Origin: Chrysemys picta bellii
Lineage: Eukaryota; Chordata; Testudines; Emydidae
NCBI RefSeq assembly: GCF_011386835.1
Contig: NW_027052984.1
Coordinates: 1-64,000 of the forward strand
Reading direction: 5' to 3'
DNA: 64,000 bases
Below the pieces are notes generated by a model. The model worked only from the letters and a program-made list of their open reading frames with translations. It was not told where the DNA came from and made no database searches. Positions within the stretch are counted from its first letter, which is position 1, and each line of letters opens with the position of its first letter. Position numbers and translations under genes: made by a program. This document shows positions 25,301-40,300 of this stretch, one piece after another.

Positions 25301-28300
25301 CCATGGGTTTCAGGTCCTAATGGGCCACCAAACAGAAATTGAGGGCATAGGTCGGGACGAGCCCAGCTCTGTCTGTATTCCCCCCACTTCCCGTGAGTGC
25401 TGGGGGGGTGGGGGGGGCAGCAGGGTCTGCGCTGCTCACCTCGGTGATGGCTTTGAAGCGGTAGAACATGAAGAGCCGGGCGCTGGCTCTCACAGCTCGG
25501 CTCCTCTCCTGGGCCCGGGGAGAGCAGATCCACGGCTGCAAGTGCTGGGGAGTAGGGAGAAAGTCGTGTGAGCGGCAGCAATGCTGGGGCGACCTCCAGA
25601 ACCTGCTTCCCGCCCCAGCAGGGAGAGGACATGGAGCATTTAACCTCTTCTCCTCCGCTTCCGGACACTGGAACTCAGCGCTCCTCTCCTGTCTGGGGGG
25701 CGTTGGCACAGGTCTGAGGGTCTTGGGCTCAGCGCTTTGAGCATTCTCCCCATTGATCCTGTAGGGTCTCGGGGCTGTTTCCTTCAGGGGAACAGGGGCT
25801 CCAGGCCAAATGTAGGAGGCCAAAGTGACACCCCTGGAGCAGGACTAGGATTGTCTTGCTGGATCCCAGGGTTGAGTGTATGCCCCAGGGGGACTGGCTA
25901 GTTCATAGCAGCTGGGAGGCCTGCTCAGCCCCCTCGGGATCAACTGGAGCCTTCCCTCTTGTGGTTCGGGTAGAACCTGACCAGCCGGCCCATCCCCAGA
26001 TGGCCAGTGCGAATGGGCCCCTCCCCCCGCCCTATCATACCAGAAAGAGATGCAGTAGCGTGGTGGGGGTCAGGTGCTGCTCCAGGAATGTCTGCAGCAC
26101 AAGATCCAGGCCCTCCCAGGGCAGTTCTTGGAGAGACTGGAGCAGAGAGAAGCAGGGAAGTAAATAACAAGGGAGGTGGGGTGCACGAGGCAGGGGGACG
26201 AGTGGATCCCCCCGTCTGGAGCCAGGTGCTGTTGGTATTCGGGGTCCCTTTACCCAGGTGATACTGATCCCCCTGCACATAGACATGGGTCTCACCTGGA
26301 CCACGGGCTGCCCTTCCCCAAAGAATCCTTCCTCCCACCTGGGCTCCCCAACACATGTACTGAGCTGGGCTCTGGAGGGAAGGCCTCCTCCCTCCCGCTC
26401 TGGAGGGGCCCCAGCTGCCCCCCAACACCCCGCTGGCTCCCCAAGGGCTGAGCTGTTCATCCCGCTCCAGCCAATCTCTGTTTCTGTGGCAGGGCGAGTC
26501 ATGGCCTGGCCGTGTGGCTGTCCCGAATCTATGCTTTGCTCCCTCTGCACCAAATGCTATTTAACGCTCTGGGCCAGAGCCTCAGCTGGTGTAAACGGGG
26601 GTAGCTTCTAGCTCCCTGTGCCAAGAATCCAGGGTAATTCTATACAGTCTCACAGACACTCACCTCTACAGCTGTTCTCCCTGCCAACCCCACTGCAGAG
26701 TCAACTGCGTAGCCACTTGTCACCAGCCCTTTGGAAAATAAACCGAGGGGCTGGATTTGGCTGGACACGCAGCTCTCTGCATCGGGCCAGGGTCCAGCTA
26801 CTCAGCAGGGGGGTGGCTGAGTTTCCCAGCCAAGGAGGCAGGTGGAAGCTGCAGCTTTGTCCATGCCTCACTAACCTCTGCCCGGAGAGCGGAGCTTTTT
26901 GCCACCTCAGTCCCTCTCAGCTTCGCCAGGGCTGGGCGCTGAATCATGGCGCTGGCGATACAAGTCCCGATGGTCTCAGCCTCCTGTTCCTTAGACAGGT
27001 GAGGCTCAAATTTCCTGATTGGAAGGAACGGAGCAGACGGGGCCATTAGACCGGAGACAGGTCCTGGCATGAGTCAGGTTGAGTTTGATGGCTCGAGGGA
27101 CAGCTCCCTCCCTTAGCAGCAGACCTCCAGGGGGCATCTCCAGCAGAGCCACCGCCTAGGGAATGATCCTGTCTGGAGATGCCTTTGCCCCCTGGGCCCG
27201 GCAGGGGCTCTGCTGGGGAAGCTGCTCTCCGGGGCTGATCCTGGGCCCTGCTCTGCAGCTGCACCCATTCACAGCACTTCATGCTGACAGGAGGGGCTCC
27301 CTCTTCCCAGGCAAGACGCAGAGATGGGGGCTGGATAAAGAGACCCAGAGGCCGAGTAGGGTATGGCTCGTTAGTGAGCCACCAGGGAGAAATATCCTCC
27401 GGTTCTTATTGCAGCTCGTCCCTCCCCCACTTCCTCTCCCTCCATCTGCCCCTCCCCGGCTGCTGGGCTCCGCAGCTGAGTCAGGCCCCATGGACGTACC
27501 CTATGTATGAGATGGCCAGCAGGGCATGCTGGTGATCGGGGCTCTGCAGCCGGGCCCGGTCCTTGCCTCTGAGCATCTCCTGCAGCACAAAGCAGAGAGT
27601 CAAAGGCAAAAGAATTTGGGGGAGCCCGGTTCCTCAGCAAGACGTGGAATCTCCAAACGCAGTTTGACGCCCCCACCGACCCTCAGCCCCAGCGTGCAGT
27701 GCACTGGGGCACGGAGCTGGGAAGATGGCCTGGGAGCGGCCATGTGGCCAGAATGCAGGAGACATTCACCAGAGCCCCTATTTCGCCATTCCTGACGGCA
27801 CATCTGGAAACTTCAGCATCTGCCACGGAGCAGGGAAGGGGGATCTGGGCAGAGGCGATTTTGTGACGGGGAGCATTAGAGTCCTGAACAGCTGAGGTCG
27901 AATATTTTCCTGCAAACCAAGGGAGGGCTGCGCCTATTAACTCCTCAGGATCATGTCCCGGAGTGAAAACCCTTGGAGTTAATCCCCAGGGCGCTTTCTG
28001 GCTGCCAGGCAGATCCCTGAGAAGTGGGATGGGGAATGGTCCCAGGTGTAAGCAGGATGAATCCGCTAATGGAAAATAGTGTCATTTAATTCCTTGGGCT
28101 GGAATCGCACCAGAAGAATCTGGCATCAGCACTGGGTTTGCAGTGCACAATGTAGAACCCTGGGCACCGGGTCGCAAACACAGCACATGGCCTTTAAATG
28201 CTAGAGACTGTGGCACGTGCATCTGCCCTAGGGACCCCTCCCAGGACCCAAGCGTGCTCACTCACCAGCAGGGGGGACAGCACGGTGTATGTGTCCTGGC

Positions 28301-31300
28301 TCACCAAGGGAATCCTGCTCACTTGGGTGACAGCTTCACCCACCAGCGCGAGGCTTCTCAGAAAAGCAGATCTCACCAGTGGGTCCTGGGCTCACAGGCA
28401 GGAGGGGGAGAGAACAATGAGGAAACAGCCACAGGCAATAGAGAGCTGAGACACAAGGCTACAGGGCGAGTCTCTACAAGGGAGCTGCTGTCCTAGGCGG
28501 GATTGCCCTCATGCCCTAAGGGAAAGGACCTGGCTTGCTGAGTGGAACATCTTTGCATTCCCTAGGGCTGTGGGTCTCCAACTATTTTTACTGATGACCC
28601 CTTTCACACAGCAAGCCTCTGGGTGTGACCCCCCTAATAAATTAAACACCCTCTCTAATATATTTAACACCATTATAAGTGCTGGAGGCAAGTGGGGTTT
28701 GGGGTGGAGGTTAACAACTCGCGACCCCCCCATGTAATGACCTCGTGACCCCCGGAGGGGTCCAGACCCCCAGTTTGAGAACCCCTGGCCTAGGGGAATA
28801 TCTCTGGAGATGAATGCAAGGAATGGGCTGATTCCCAGAGGTGCTGAGCACTTGCAGTTCCCAGAGCTGTCAGTGGGCCCTGGGACTGCTCAGCTCCCCT
28901 GACAATCAGGTCGTAATTGGCCGATCTGGGACAGGAATCTGCTGCTCTCTGCAGTTGGCTGGGCTCTCCCTACCAAGGCATCCGTTCTCCAAAGAGAACA
29001 TTCAGTTAAACCAAAGTAGCATCCCCTCTCCTTTTCGCTGGGACGCGCATAGGGGCATCGTAACCAGCGTAGGACTGAACGTTGGCCTCAAACCTCCGAT
29101 GGCAAGAAAACAACCTAGAGTTATCTCAAAAATCCCCCTTCAGCACCAGAGCCTGTCAACCGGGCTTGGGGCCTGAATCCCCCTGTGCGCCTTTTGTGTC
29201 CAGCTACACCATTGACGGCAGTGTGTGGGGAAAAAGGCCCTAAATCTTTATCTTCTGATCCGTGAGTGCAGCACAAGCCTAGAGGTACCAAACAGGGTAC
29301 AGTCGTCTCTGGGACAATAGCACCAAATGATGCTCAGTTACACTCTAACAAGGCCCAGATAGGAGTCCTTCCATTAGCTTCCATGGGCCTGGAATCAGAG
29401 AAGCTAATTGAGATGGGGCAGTCACAGAGAATGGTGCTGTTCCCATGTCTCCTGTCCCTCCTGGGGCAAAGGGCCAGCCCTCTGAGCTGAGTTTATGCAA
29501 AGACATAGCTCTGTGCTGCTATGCATAGCCCTGGTAGGTGCTGTGTGGGTGGTCAGGGGAGGGCTCTGACTTACGTGTGGGCTCAGAAAATAATGTTGTC
29601 GCATGGGAGCCAGGATATTGTAGCCTATGGTCTCTAGGATCAGATCCGTGGGGCCTGAGTGGACCACGTGCCCATAGGTGAGGAGCAGGAGGCTTCTCAG
29701 CTGCTCGATGGAAGCTGGCTCCTGAGAATTGCAAAGGAAAGAGTGAGGAGAAGGGATGGCCTCCAGCTGCTCCTAACTTACAAATGGGGCCAGGGGAGGA
29801 TTTTTCACCCAGCCAGCTTAGCAACCAAAGGCTACTCTGCTGAGCTGAATTGCCTGGACTCCGAGGCCCTTCCCAGCTCCCCAGGATTGGGTGGTTGAGG
29901 TGACCCGGCAGCCGAAGGGGACGCACTAGCAGCTGCTTTAATTCAGCCTAGCTCCAGAGATGTCACTGGGACTACAGTGGATTGCACTGGTCCAGAGAAG
30001 GTGGTGGTGAAGGTGGTGGTGGTGGTGGTGCGGGGGAAGGGGGGGATGCAGGTTAATGTCAGACATGCCAGCCCTGGTGAGTCTGCCAGGAAGGTCTGTG
30101 AAATAGCCCAGTTCAGGGGAAGACCAAGGGTCTGTTCTGCTAGAAATGTGTCAGCGGGAGCTGATGGCTTGGCAGTGTCTTTTGGGCCCTCTCTGAGCCT
30201 TGTTTATGGGGCTGCATGGAGCATGTCTGAGCTCCCCAGGAGATACCCTGGAGAGCTTAGACAACAGGACCCACCTTCCCCCCGGATCCATCCCATTGTG
30301 CTGTGATTGCAACTCCACAGAGGAGTAAGGAAAGGGCTCCCTGCACGGAGGCTGAGCCACTGCTTGGAAATTCAGCTCTTCGCTGAACAGGCTTCTGGGA
30401 AGCAGGGTCCTCCCTGGCAGGTCCCTTTACCTGCAAAGGCTGATGAAGGGATGGATGAAAGAACAGAGATGCTAGGTGGGACCGTACCTCCAGAGAGCCA
30501 CCGGCAGAAGGCTGGAGCTGCACCCTGCTGACAAACTCTTCCCAGTGCTCCAGGATGGCGAAAATCTCGTCTAGCTGTTGCCTGGCACACAGCCCAAGCG
30601 CTCGGGCGAATCCCTGAGAGACAGAAAGATGGAGGTTGGGAATGCTGAGCAACAAGCCAAGGGGCCAAGATGGGCTCTCAAAGTCATTGCCATGGGCATG
30701 GGTATAAGGAAGATCTTTTCAATCCACTGGACCTTGTCCAAGGCAGAACATACACATGTAGCATCAGGGGATTGACAAAGAATGAGGGATCACTTGACAG
30801 TGGAGGAGCAAAGACCTCACCTCTCTTTCCTCTTCTTCTCGGAAATCGACCATCTCCACCAGAAGCCATAGCTGGGGCTTGATGCTCTCTGCTGGAAAAA
30901 ACATCATCACGGTGCCCCAGCACTTGTAGAGAAAGCTCTGTGAAAGAGACACCATCATGCTGGATGCATTGGGGCATGCACAGAGCCCACTGGGTATAGT
31001 TGTCTGTTTCACTGACCCCAAGCTGCCCCTGGTTAGCGACTGCTGTTCTGAACTAGGCACTGAACCCCAATTCCTTCCAGGTCACTGACCTTGTCACCGG
31101 GCCGCTTATCACCGTAGGCCAGCTGGCGCCTGATACTAGTGATGAAACAACCCAGCCAGGTGTGGTCCGAGATGAAAAAGAGAAGGTCTTCCAGGAACTG
31201 CCAGGGAAAGAAGAGCCAGTTAGAACCAAGAGGGGCCAAGAAACTGGTCCTTTCAATAGCTCCAGCCAGGAACCCACCACAGCTGGGAGGGGAGGGGAAG

Positions 31301-34300
31301 AGGGAGCGTGCACTGTCACCCCCCACGTCCCTCCTAATGCTTCTGAATCCTTGTGAGCTGCCCCTGGTGCTTCTCCAATTGCATCTGCTGGACTCAGCCG
31401 CTTCCTCTGTCCCACAATGTAGTGCTGCTGAGGGGCCTCTTAATCCTGCCTCAGCGTGCGGGGGGGGGGAGAGGGGGGCTGGACTAGATGACCTCTTGAG
31501 TTCCTTTCCAGCCCTCCATTTCTCTGACCCTTACCTGCAGCAGCTGCTGCTCCCACTCCCTCTGGCAGAAGCAGGTCTTGTGATCTGGAAGAGATGGGCA
31601 GGTCAGTTTCCTTTGTGTTTAGACCCTTCTACTGAGGAGCAGCCTTCAACTTGGCTCTTGTTTGGCAGGGGGTGGGGAGGAGCTGCCGACTCACGGGCCC
31701 CGAGGGGACCCATGGCTCTTTGCAAATTGCTGATGGACAACAATGCTCCTCAGACCCAAACCCCTTGATGTGAAATACCCAGGAGTTCTGCTTGCCAAGA
31801 TCCTTCCCTAGGGTGTGAGATGTCGAATGAAGGTTAGATACGGTCCTGGAAAGGATCCTTCCTGTCTAGGCATGGGGGGCTGGGCTAGATGAACCAAGGG
31901 ATATGATCCTGACATGATCCTCTCGGATTCCAAGGTCACAGCATCATATTATACTGGATTCAGAGGGAGGCCCTGGCCTCTCCCTCTCTGAGCCCAGCAT
32001 CACGGTGTCCCCTCCCTTTGCTCCTGCAAGGGGAGACACTCCTTCCTCACCTTCCACGTAGAGGAGCATTTCCGTCTTGTAGTTATTCCAGAACCGGCCC
32101 GACCCGGCCTGGAACATGCTCATCAGTTCGAAGAGGAGGAACATGGCTGCCCTTCTGACCTGCACCGTCATAAACGAAGACGCACCGAGCATCTGGCGGA
32201 CAAAGAGGCAGAGGTGGCTGTACCCCTCCCTTGCGAGGCAGTGTGAGAAGGGAGCTCCCTACAGGTGCAGGGGGAGAGCTCAGTGATGGAGGGAAGGAGA
32301 CAGCAGGGAGGTGGAGCTGACAACCAGGACAGGATTGAGATGGATATTTCAGTTGATCAGGGACACTCCATGGACCAGCTATTGGCTCCTTCCATCCTCT
32401 CACTCCTGGGCTGGCTCTAGCTCAGATGAAGGGAGACAGGATTATCCAGAGGCCGTCAGGCAGCTGCTGGGTCAGATCCTTGGCCTAGGTTAGAGCAGCA
32501 CAAGGGGAGCTTGAAGCAGCCCGAAAGAGGCAGCTGGGCCATAAAGGGACTCCCCAGCTGCCCCTTGGTAAGGGAGGATGCTGGAGGCCAGGGGGCAGGA
32601 GGGGGCCTGCACAACAGTCCCTAAGGGCTCATTCCAGCTGGCTTCTATTGGAGCCATCCGAGGGCTGCACTAACTGGTGCTGGGGGACCCGGTCCAGCCC
32701 CAGGAGCAGGGGAGCCAGGAAGGTGGCTGGCTCAGAGAGCTCGCTGGTTCTGTTAAATGCCGAGAGGTGCTGGGTCGATGTGCAATGAACGCGAGGAATG
32801 TGACGAGCCAGCTCCTCTGGGGGCTGCGGGGAGAAGAGCCACCACACACTGCATGCCAGCTCCAGGAGCGGCCCCTTCCCACTGAGCATAAGGAACCTCC
32901 TGGCTGCGGGTTACTCACCAGCAGCCGAGCCAGCAGCTCCTGGGGTAGAGTGGACTTGGGGCTTGACCGACACCCTGTGAACAGAAAGGGGAGGCATCCC
33001 ATCAGGCTCTGGAGGGATCTTTTGCATTCGTCTCTGAGCTCTGCCTGCGCCCTTGACGGCTGGCTGTGTCCTTGCAGTGAGCCGGAACCAGAGCCAAGAG
33101 CTGATCCCCACCCCACCTGGGGGCAGACGCCTCTCGCTACAGAAGGACTAAGAGCGCGTGGATAAAATACTGGGACTCACCTCTGTTCGCCTTGCCGCAC
33201 CTCCTGGCCAAGGGCAGCCTGCCTTCCTCCTGCATCCTCTTTACCACCCCGACCGAGGTCTGCAGGAGGAGAGGCAGGGCTGGCCCATGGGCTGCTGGGC
33301 TCAGTTGAAGGAGCAGCCCAGGCCATAAAACCTGCAGAGCAGAGAAAAGCCATCTCAGTAGGGAAATATCCTCTTCCTGCACCAGCTCTCTCTTTCCTAC
33401 ACTAGACAGGACCCCTGGCCTCGCCACCGCCAGCCAGACCTCTCTGCCCAGCCTGAACCATGCAGCGATCCCCACTCCCTCCCCCTTCACACCTATCAGT
33501 GTCTGCCTCCAGCACCAAATCATGTGACACATGACTGACCCCCCGCCTTTTGTAGAGTGTAGCATCGTCATTGACAGCACAGTATTTCCTAACTCCAGTC
33601 CCACTGGGAAAGGCTGTGTTCTCACGGCAGGAACGCAATACACCAGCTTGATAAATAAAGAGGAGACTAGGAAACCCAATACTATCAAGTGAAACCATGA
33701 CAGGCGCTCAGGGAGGTTTGAGCTCTGACCTTCACATCCCCACACAGACCTGCGCCACTTGAAGCACAGACGCAATTGCTGTCTGCTGTGTGGACAAGAG
33801 GGGGACTTCACACACACTGTGCCAGAGGGTTACACAACTCTTTGCTAGACTGTATAGAAGAGTGGAGATCAGGAATCCCCGGGGGTTTATCCCCACCTGT
33901 AGTAACTAAAGCACATATATTGGGCATGCTCAATCTGAAAGACAGTGTAGCTGAGTGCACAATACTTGGGTCTGCCTTATTAGAAATGTGGCTTCTAGTC
34001 TCAGCTCTGCCTGAAGTGACCGTGCACAACCTCGCTGTTAATTTGTTCAGTGTGTGGAGGGGGCTGGCTAATACTTGACTGCTTAGGCTTCGTTCTGACG
34101 CCTGGGTCAGTAATCAGGTCTGTGCAGTGTGTGGAAACCTAAGCAATAATCAGCAGAGATGAGATTTGGATGTAGTGTCTCCCAGCTCAGTGGACTCTCC
34201 TGTAGGCACCAGGGTAGTGTGGGTGAGAGGCAGGAACTCCTGGGCTAGGGTTGGCTTTTGCAAAACAAGAATGTGATGGGCTGTATAGACCCCAGCCTGT

Positions 34301-37300
34301 AACAGCCAGGGAAAAGTTAACAGAAGGACCAATGAAGAGGGATTGAGCTATGGAAGCTGCAGAACCAGCATGACTGACCACAGGGGATACTCGAGCAGAA
34401 GAGCCCCTGTGACACCAAACGCTGGCGTGCAGGGGCACTCAGCCGGTGAGTGTTCCCTGTTCCAAAGACCCAGGTCTGGCTCGGATCCAGGGTCCATTTT
34501 AACCAACCCCATGATGTTCTGGAGCGGGGAGGCTCAGATAAATAAGTCTGGTTGGGGCCTGTCTCATCGAAAAGCTCAGACCCAGAGAGGCCTGTGTCCA
34601 ATGGAGAGGGGCAGGGTCACTTACATTGGCCATTCTGGGGGAGTCAGCCAGGGACTGCAGGGTGCTGGAGCAGAGCTGGCGGACCTCGAGCTCCATAGTG
34701 CGCCTCCCATCTGCTTCCTCCTGATGGTGAGAAGTAAGGGAGACACCAGGGAGATTTAGATTCGGTGGAGAGCTTCGTGGCACGGTAACTCTAGTGGGCA
34801 TGGCAGGGGGTGAAAATGGGGCTTGAAGAGAAAAGGCGCAACCCTTGCTGTGACTGTGCTATAACCAGCCCAGGATCTGTGTGGAGCCAGTTCTAGGCTC
34901 CACCCCTCTGCCTGGTGAAAACCAGATCCATCATGGCTTAGTCTCCTAAGGTGGATGATCACAGTGAGGCGAGAGAAGGAGGAAGCCAGGGGTCCTGCCC
35001 TCCCTGCGCGAGGGACAGAGCCCGGATGGCAACTGGGAGAGGGATCAGAGAGAATGGGCTGGGAGGAAAAAACACTGTCTTCTATTTGTCATCATCTTCC
35101 ATCAGTAGACGGAGGGTGCCATCCCCAGTTCCATCTGCTTCCCAAGTCCTATTTGCTGCCCATCGCCTGCCCATCCCCATCTGCAGCTGCCCCCCTTCCC
35201 TATCCCTTGACCCCATGTTCTGCCCTGTTCACGGACTCCCGTCACCAAGGTCTCTGCGGATTCTTACCGTGCTGTCGAGGGTCAGGGTGCACTGACGCAC
35301 CAAGAAGTCAATTAAGGGTCTTGAGGCAGATTTCTCCAAGAGCCCATGGGCCGCCATTGTCCTTATAAAATAAGCAAGGGCTTCTCTGACCTGCCAGACC
35401 CAGAGAGAAACAGAAATGATTTGCACACAGTGTGGAGGGACCTTGTCCCCTCCCAGTCCAGGCTGGGATCCTTTCTCAGCGGGGGGTTTGGTGACGTACT
35501 GCTAGGCAGCCCAGAGATGACAATGCAGCCGGAGCCCTGCAGGGATTCTCTCCCCCACCTTCTGCCCTACACTATGGAGCACTGATGGGTCATGTGTTTC
35601 GATGCACAGGGTCCCGGCAGGCTCTGCACTGGCAGGCAGACATTCACTAGCTTTGGCCGCGTTGGCCATGGTTCCAGACTCACCCGTATGCTTGTGCTCT
35701 GCAGGAGTGGCCCCAGGGCTATGAACAGCTTCTCGGTATTGTGCGTCATTTCGGAAACTGTAAGAGACACAGACACACGGCTCGGCAGGGTTGATGTTAA
35801 ACTGGGGTGTGCAGGGACCTGAGATCTCAGGAACCTTAGAGCAACCTCAATGTCCCTACATGACCCTCCTGGCAGGTTACCCCCATGGGTAACCAGCTGC
35901 ATCTGCCCACGCTTGCAGTTCCAGCAGTGACTGTCCTCTCTCATTGCCGCAGCATCGGCTGAGGGGCTGCAGGCAGAGGCGTAGCGAGCGCTCTCCGTAC
36001 CCTCCGACCGGAGGGGGCCCCGCAAGGAAGGGGGCCCCTAAAAGTGACAAAATAAATACCACATTCCAGTTTCTGCATTGTAAGGGGCTCCGCCCGGACA
36101 TAGTTCGGAGGGGGCCACCGTTCGGAGGGGGCCATGTTCTTTGTTGCTACGGCCCTGGCTGCAGGACTTGGATTATCTACTGCAGACATGTATAAATGAC
36201 CCCCAATGAGGCCCAGTGCTAAGTGCTGCTAACTGCACAAGAGGCCATAAGACATCAAAAGACAAGGACTCGCTGTGGGGTCACTTACTGTTGGATTGGA
36301 CTATCCGGTCCAGAATGAAGAGACTGGCACAGGTCTCCTCTTCCTCGTCCTTGTTCAGCCTCCTGAACAGGAACACGAGCAGCTCCACCAGGAACAAGTG
36401 AGCTGCAGGAAGAGGAGTGAATCAGACTGGGGTGAGTGAATCATAAAGGGGAAGGGAATATAGTTCTATGCCTGGGCTCTGAAATTCCGCAGGCTCTGGG
36501 AAATCTCCTTCTCTGGGAAAGGTGAATGGGTTTCTTACCCAGATGGATCAGAGAGTCCAGGGCCTCTCTCCGCTCCTCCAGGGCCTCTCTGGGGAGATGA
36601 CACACCTAGGGGAAGAAAGCAACAGCAGCAAAGGCAAACTAGATCAAGTGTCTCTCAGGCCAAGCCCTCGGATGGCAGAGTGAAGGGGTGAGGGTGGAGA
36701 GGCAGATTCTAATTCCCATCTAAAGAACAGGCCAGGAAGCTGGATCAGTCTATGAGTGACGCCGAGGCTTCGGGGGCCATGGCTCATGTAGAAGCAGAGT
36801 TTGACGGGTCAGGAACCGAAGATGTGGAGCGTTGGAACAAGGTGCGGGATGCTGATGTTCCCGGTCAAAGGGGGTGGGGTGAGTGGGAGGAAAAGAAACC
36901 AAAGGAGAGTTCTCTAGGATCCATCCCCCAATGGGAACAGGATGAGGCAGGGACAGCTCTTCCCACAGCCTACCCAGTTTAAGCCAACAGGCCCCGGGAT
37001 TTTGCCTGAGTGATCCCAGCATCTCTTACCATGGAGTGGAGTGCTGGGAAGAGGGTGCCAATGTCCTTCCTCAGGGCAGCCTCATCCATGTCCCTCACGC
37101 AAGCAAGGCCCTGTGCAAGAGAAGAGACGCAGGGCATGGCGATGACGTGTCAGGCAGACAAGCCCCAATGTGTAGAGTCTCCATCAGCAGCTGGGTTACC
37201 ACTACCCAGACTTGGAAGGAATAAAGTTATGGCCTGGTGGAGAGCAGCTTCCAGCTGGTGCCGGACTCTCCCTTCTCTGGGAGGGGCATTTGACCCCTTG

Positions 37301-40300
37301 GTTTGCACTAGCCTAGTATCACTTAGGGTTGGTTCAACAGGATAGTTGTACCGGGCGCCAGCTGGGGTGGTGTGTGCTGAGAGGATGGCAGGGATGGCGG
37401 GGCGTGGTTTGGAAGAGCGGGGCCTGCCCTGATTACTTATCACTACTGATGTTATGGCAGCGCCCAGAGGCTCCAGTCAGGATCAGGCCCTGTTGCACTG
37501 GGTGCAGCACAATGCAGACAGAGACAATGTCTGTCCTGAAGGGCTGACAGTCTAGAGACCCACGCAGACAGGTCAGGGATGGGGAGACAGCATCCAAGGG
37601 CTCCTCCCTGCCCCCGTGCTGGGCTGAGGAAAGCACGCGGGAGCTTGGAAGGGAGAGCTTAATGTCCCTTCATGCGGCCTTACTGGGGCCAAGGATCTGG
37701 CCCATTGTCTCTGCCTGCTCACCTCCTACAATGGTCACTTCCAGAGTGTACCAGGGATGTACACTCCTGCTTTCTGGCCTTGGGCCAGCCACTTCCCCTC
37801 CCGGAGCCTTGCTCTCCACAGGTATAGCTGGGCTAACAGCTAACCCTGCCCCGGGCCCAGGGAGAGGTGAGTGCGCGGGACACTCTAGGGAGAGGTGAAG
37901 CTCAGGATTATTTCTCTCCCTGGTTCCCTAATGCAGCCCATTGCTGACCAGCCAGCAAAGAAGAAAGAAACCAGAGCCAGGTGCTGGGAATGGAGTCGCC
38001 TCTCTCCTCCCGTCTGCAACACCTGCCCTGGCAAGGGGGGGTCAGAGCATGTTCTCTAGGGCCAGAGAATGGCAGTGAATCTGGGAGCAAGAGATGAGGA
38101 AAGGGAGTCAGAGCCTTAGAGGGTCAGTGTGTCGTGGGAAAGGCAGTAGGGGGCGGGAGTCCAGGCTGAGTTGGTGATGGAGGGAACCTTGTACCATCTG
38201 TGCCATGGGCACTTCCCCAGTGTGCTGTGGATTTCCCGCTCTCTCCTCACTCACGCTGGTCTTCCTTGGCGTTTCCTCCTCCTCGCTGATTGGGGCGAGC
38301 TGTCCCCTGGGTGACAAATAGGCCTTTCGCTTGGTGCCTAAAATGAACAGAAGGAAACTAAGGTTGCTCTTAAGCAAAGTAAGCAGCCATGGGATTAGAG
38401 GGAAGGTCCTCTCATGGACTGTAGCTGGTTAAAAGACAGGGTAAGAATACATTTTCGGTTTTCACAAGGAGATAAATAGCGGGGTCCCCAAAGATCTGTA
38501 CTGGGGCCTTTGCTGTTCAGGGGTAAAATAATGAGGTGGCAAAATAGGTGGATGATACAAAATTACTCACCATTGTTAAGTCCCAGGTAAACTGGAAAGA
38601 GTTACAAAGAGATCTCACTAAACTGGATGACTGGGCAACAAAATGGCAGATGAAATTCAGTGTCGATGAGTGCAAAGTAATGCACATTGGAAAACATAAT
38701 CCCACATACAAAATGACGGGGTCTAAATTAGCTGTTACCACTCAAGAACGAGATCTTGGAGTCATTGTGGATAGCTCTCCGTAAACATCCACTCAATGTG
38801 CAGCGGCAGTCAAAAGAGCTAACAGAATGTTGGGAATCATTAGGAAAGGGATAGATAATAAGACCGATAATATCATAAAATGACTAGGGAAGTGTTATTT
38901 ACCCCTTGACAGAACACATGAACCAGGGGTCAGCCAATGAAATTAATAGGCAGTGGATTTAAAACAAACAAAGGGAAGTATTTCTTCACACAATGCACAA
39001 TCAACCTGTGGAACTCATTGCCAGGGGATGTTGTGAAGGCCAAAAGTATAATTGGGTTTAAAAAGAACTAGATAAATTCAAGGAGGATAGGTCCATTAAT
39101 GGCTATTAGCCAAGATGGTCAGGGATGCAATCCCATGCTCTGGGTGTCCCTAAACCTCTGATGGCCAGAAGTTGGAACTGGATGACAGGGGATGATGGAT
39201 CCCTTGATAATTGCTCTGTTCTGTTCATTCCTCTGAAGCACCTGGCATTGGCCACTGTCAGAAGACAGGGTACCGGGCTAGATGGACCATTGGTCTGACC
39301 CAGCATGGCCATTCTTATATTCTTATGAAGAGCCACTGGGGAGCTGAGCTGGTCGAGGGAGCTGCTTGGTGGGTCAGTTCCCCCTTTACTGGCACCCAGG
39401 CTGCCCAGTGATGATTCCAGTGCTGCCCTATGGCAGCAGGGCTTTAGCCCAGCGTGGGATGGCACGGAGGCTGGCGTGTAAGGTGGAGCAGAGGGCAGTG
39501 GCTTATGGGCATGTGCAGAGCAGAGCACAGAGCCTGGGTGGAGTCTCTTCTTGCCCTCTCAGCACTGGGGTTTGGCTGTCACTGTGGCTACTTTCCCCGG
39601 CTTTATTCCTGGCACTCAATACTGGGCATGGGCCTACCTGGATCAGGAGGCTCAGCACAGAAAGTGCTGCAGTGGCTGCCCGCTCCTGCAGCCAGGGTTT
39701 GTGGTGCCGGGTCTTGTTTTTGGGCCGCCGTCTGCTCCTCTGTGTCTGTGGATACAGGCAGATGCTGGGTTAATTTCCTGCAATCATGGTCACTAATAGA
39801 ATGCCCTGGGGGCGACAGGGACATACAACTGTGTGGGAACTGTCTGCACCTTATGGAACCCCTGGCGAGGGATTTCCACCAATCACTGCCCAGACAGTGT
39901 CATGTTACTTAACATTGAGATCGGGCATTTCCTCTTCCAGTCCCTTTACAAACATTACCCACACCTTCCAGACCCCAGTGAAGATTGTCAGTCTTGTTAG
40001 CCCCATTATGAAGCTAGGAAAACTGAGGCACTGAATGATCCCGTGTGCACTGGGATGGAACTTCCTGATGGGACAGAAATAGACATGTGGTGATTTGTCA
40101 CAGCGAAAGGCTGTTGACTCCTACCTGGGACAGAAGAGTCAGTGGGGCCTGGCTGGCTGGAGTCCAGATTTGTCCTGTCCGTTTGGAAAGGTGTCCATCC
40201 TGTAATTCAGAAGGGCAGTGGTGGGGTGAGGTGTCGTGGGACTGATTCTATGTAAGGGCAATAGGAATCAGAGAGGAACTGGGGTAAATCTGTATCGTGG

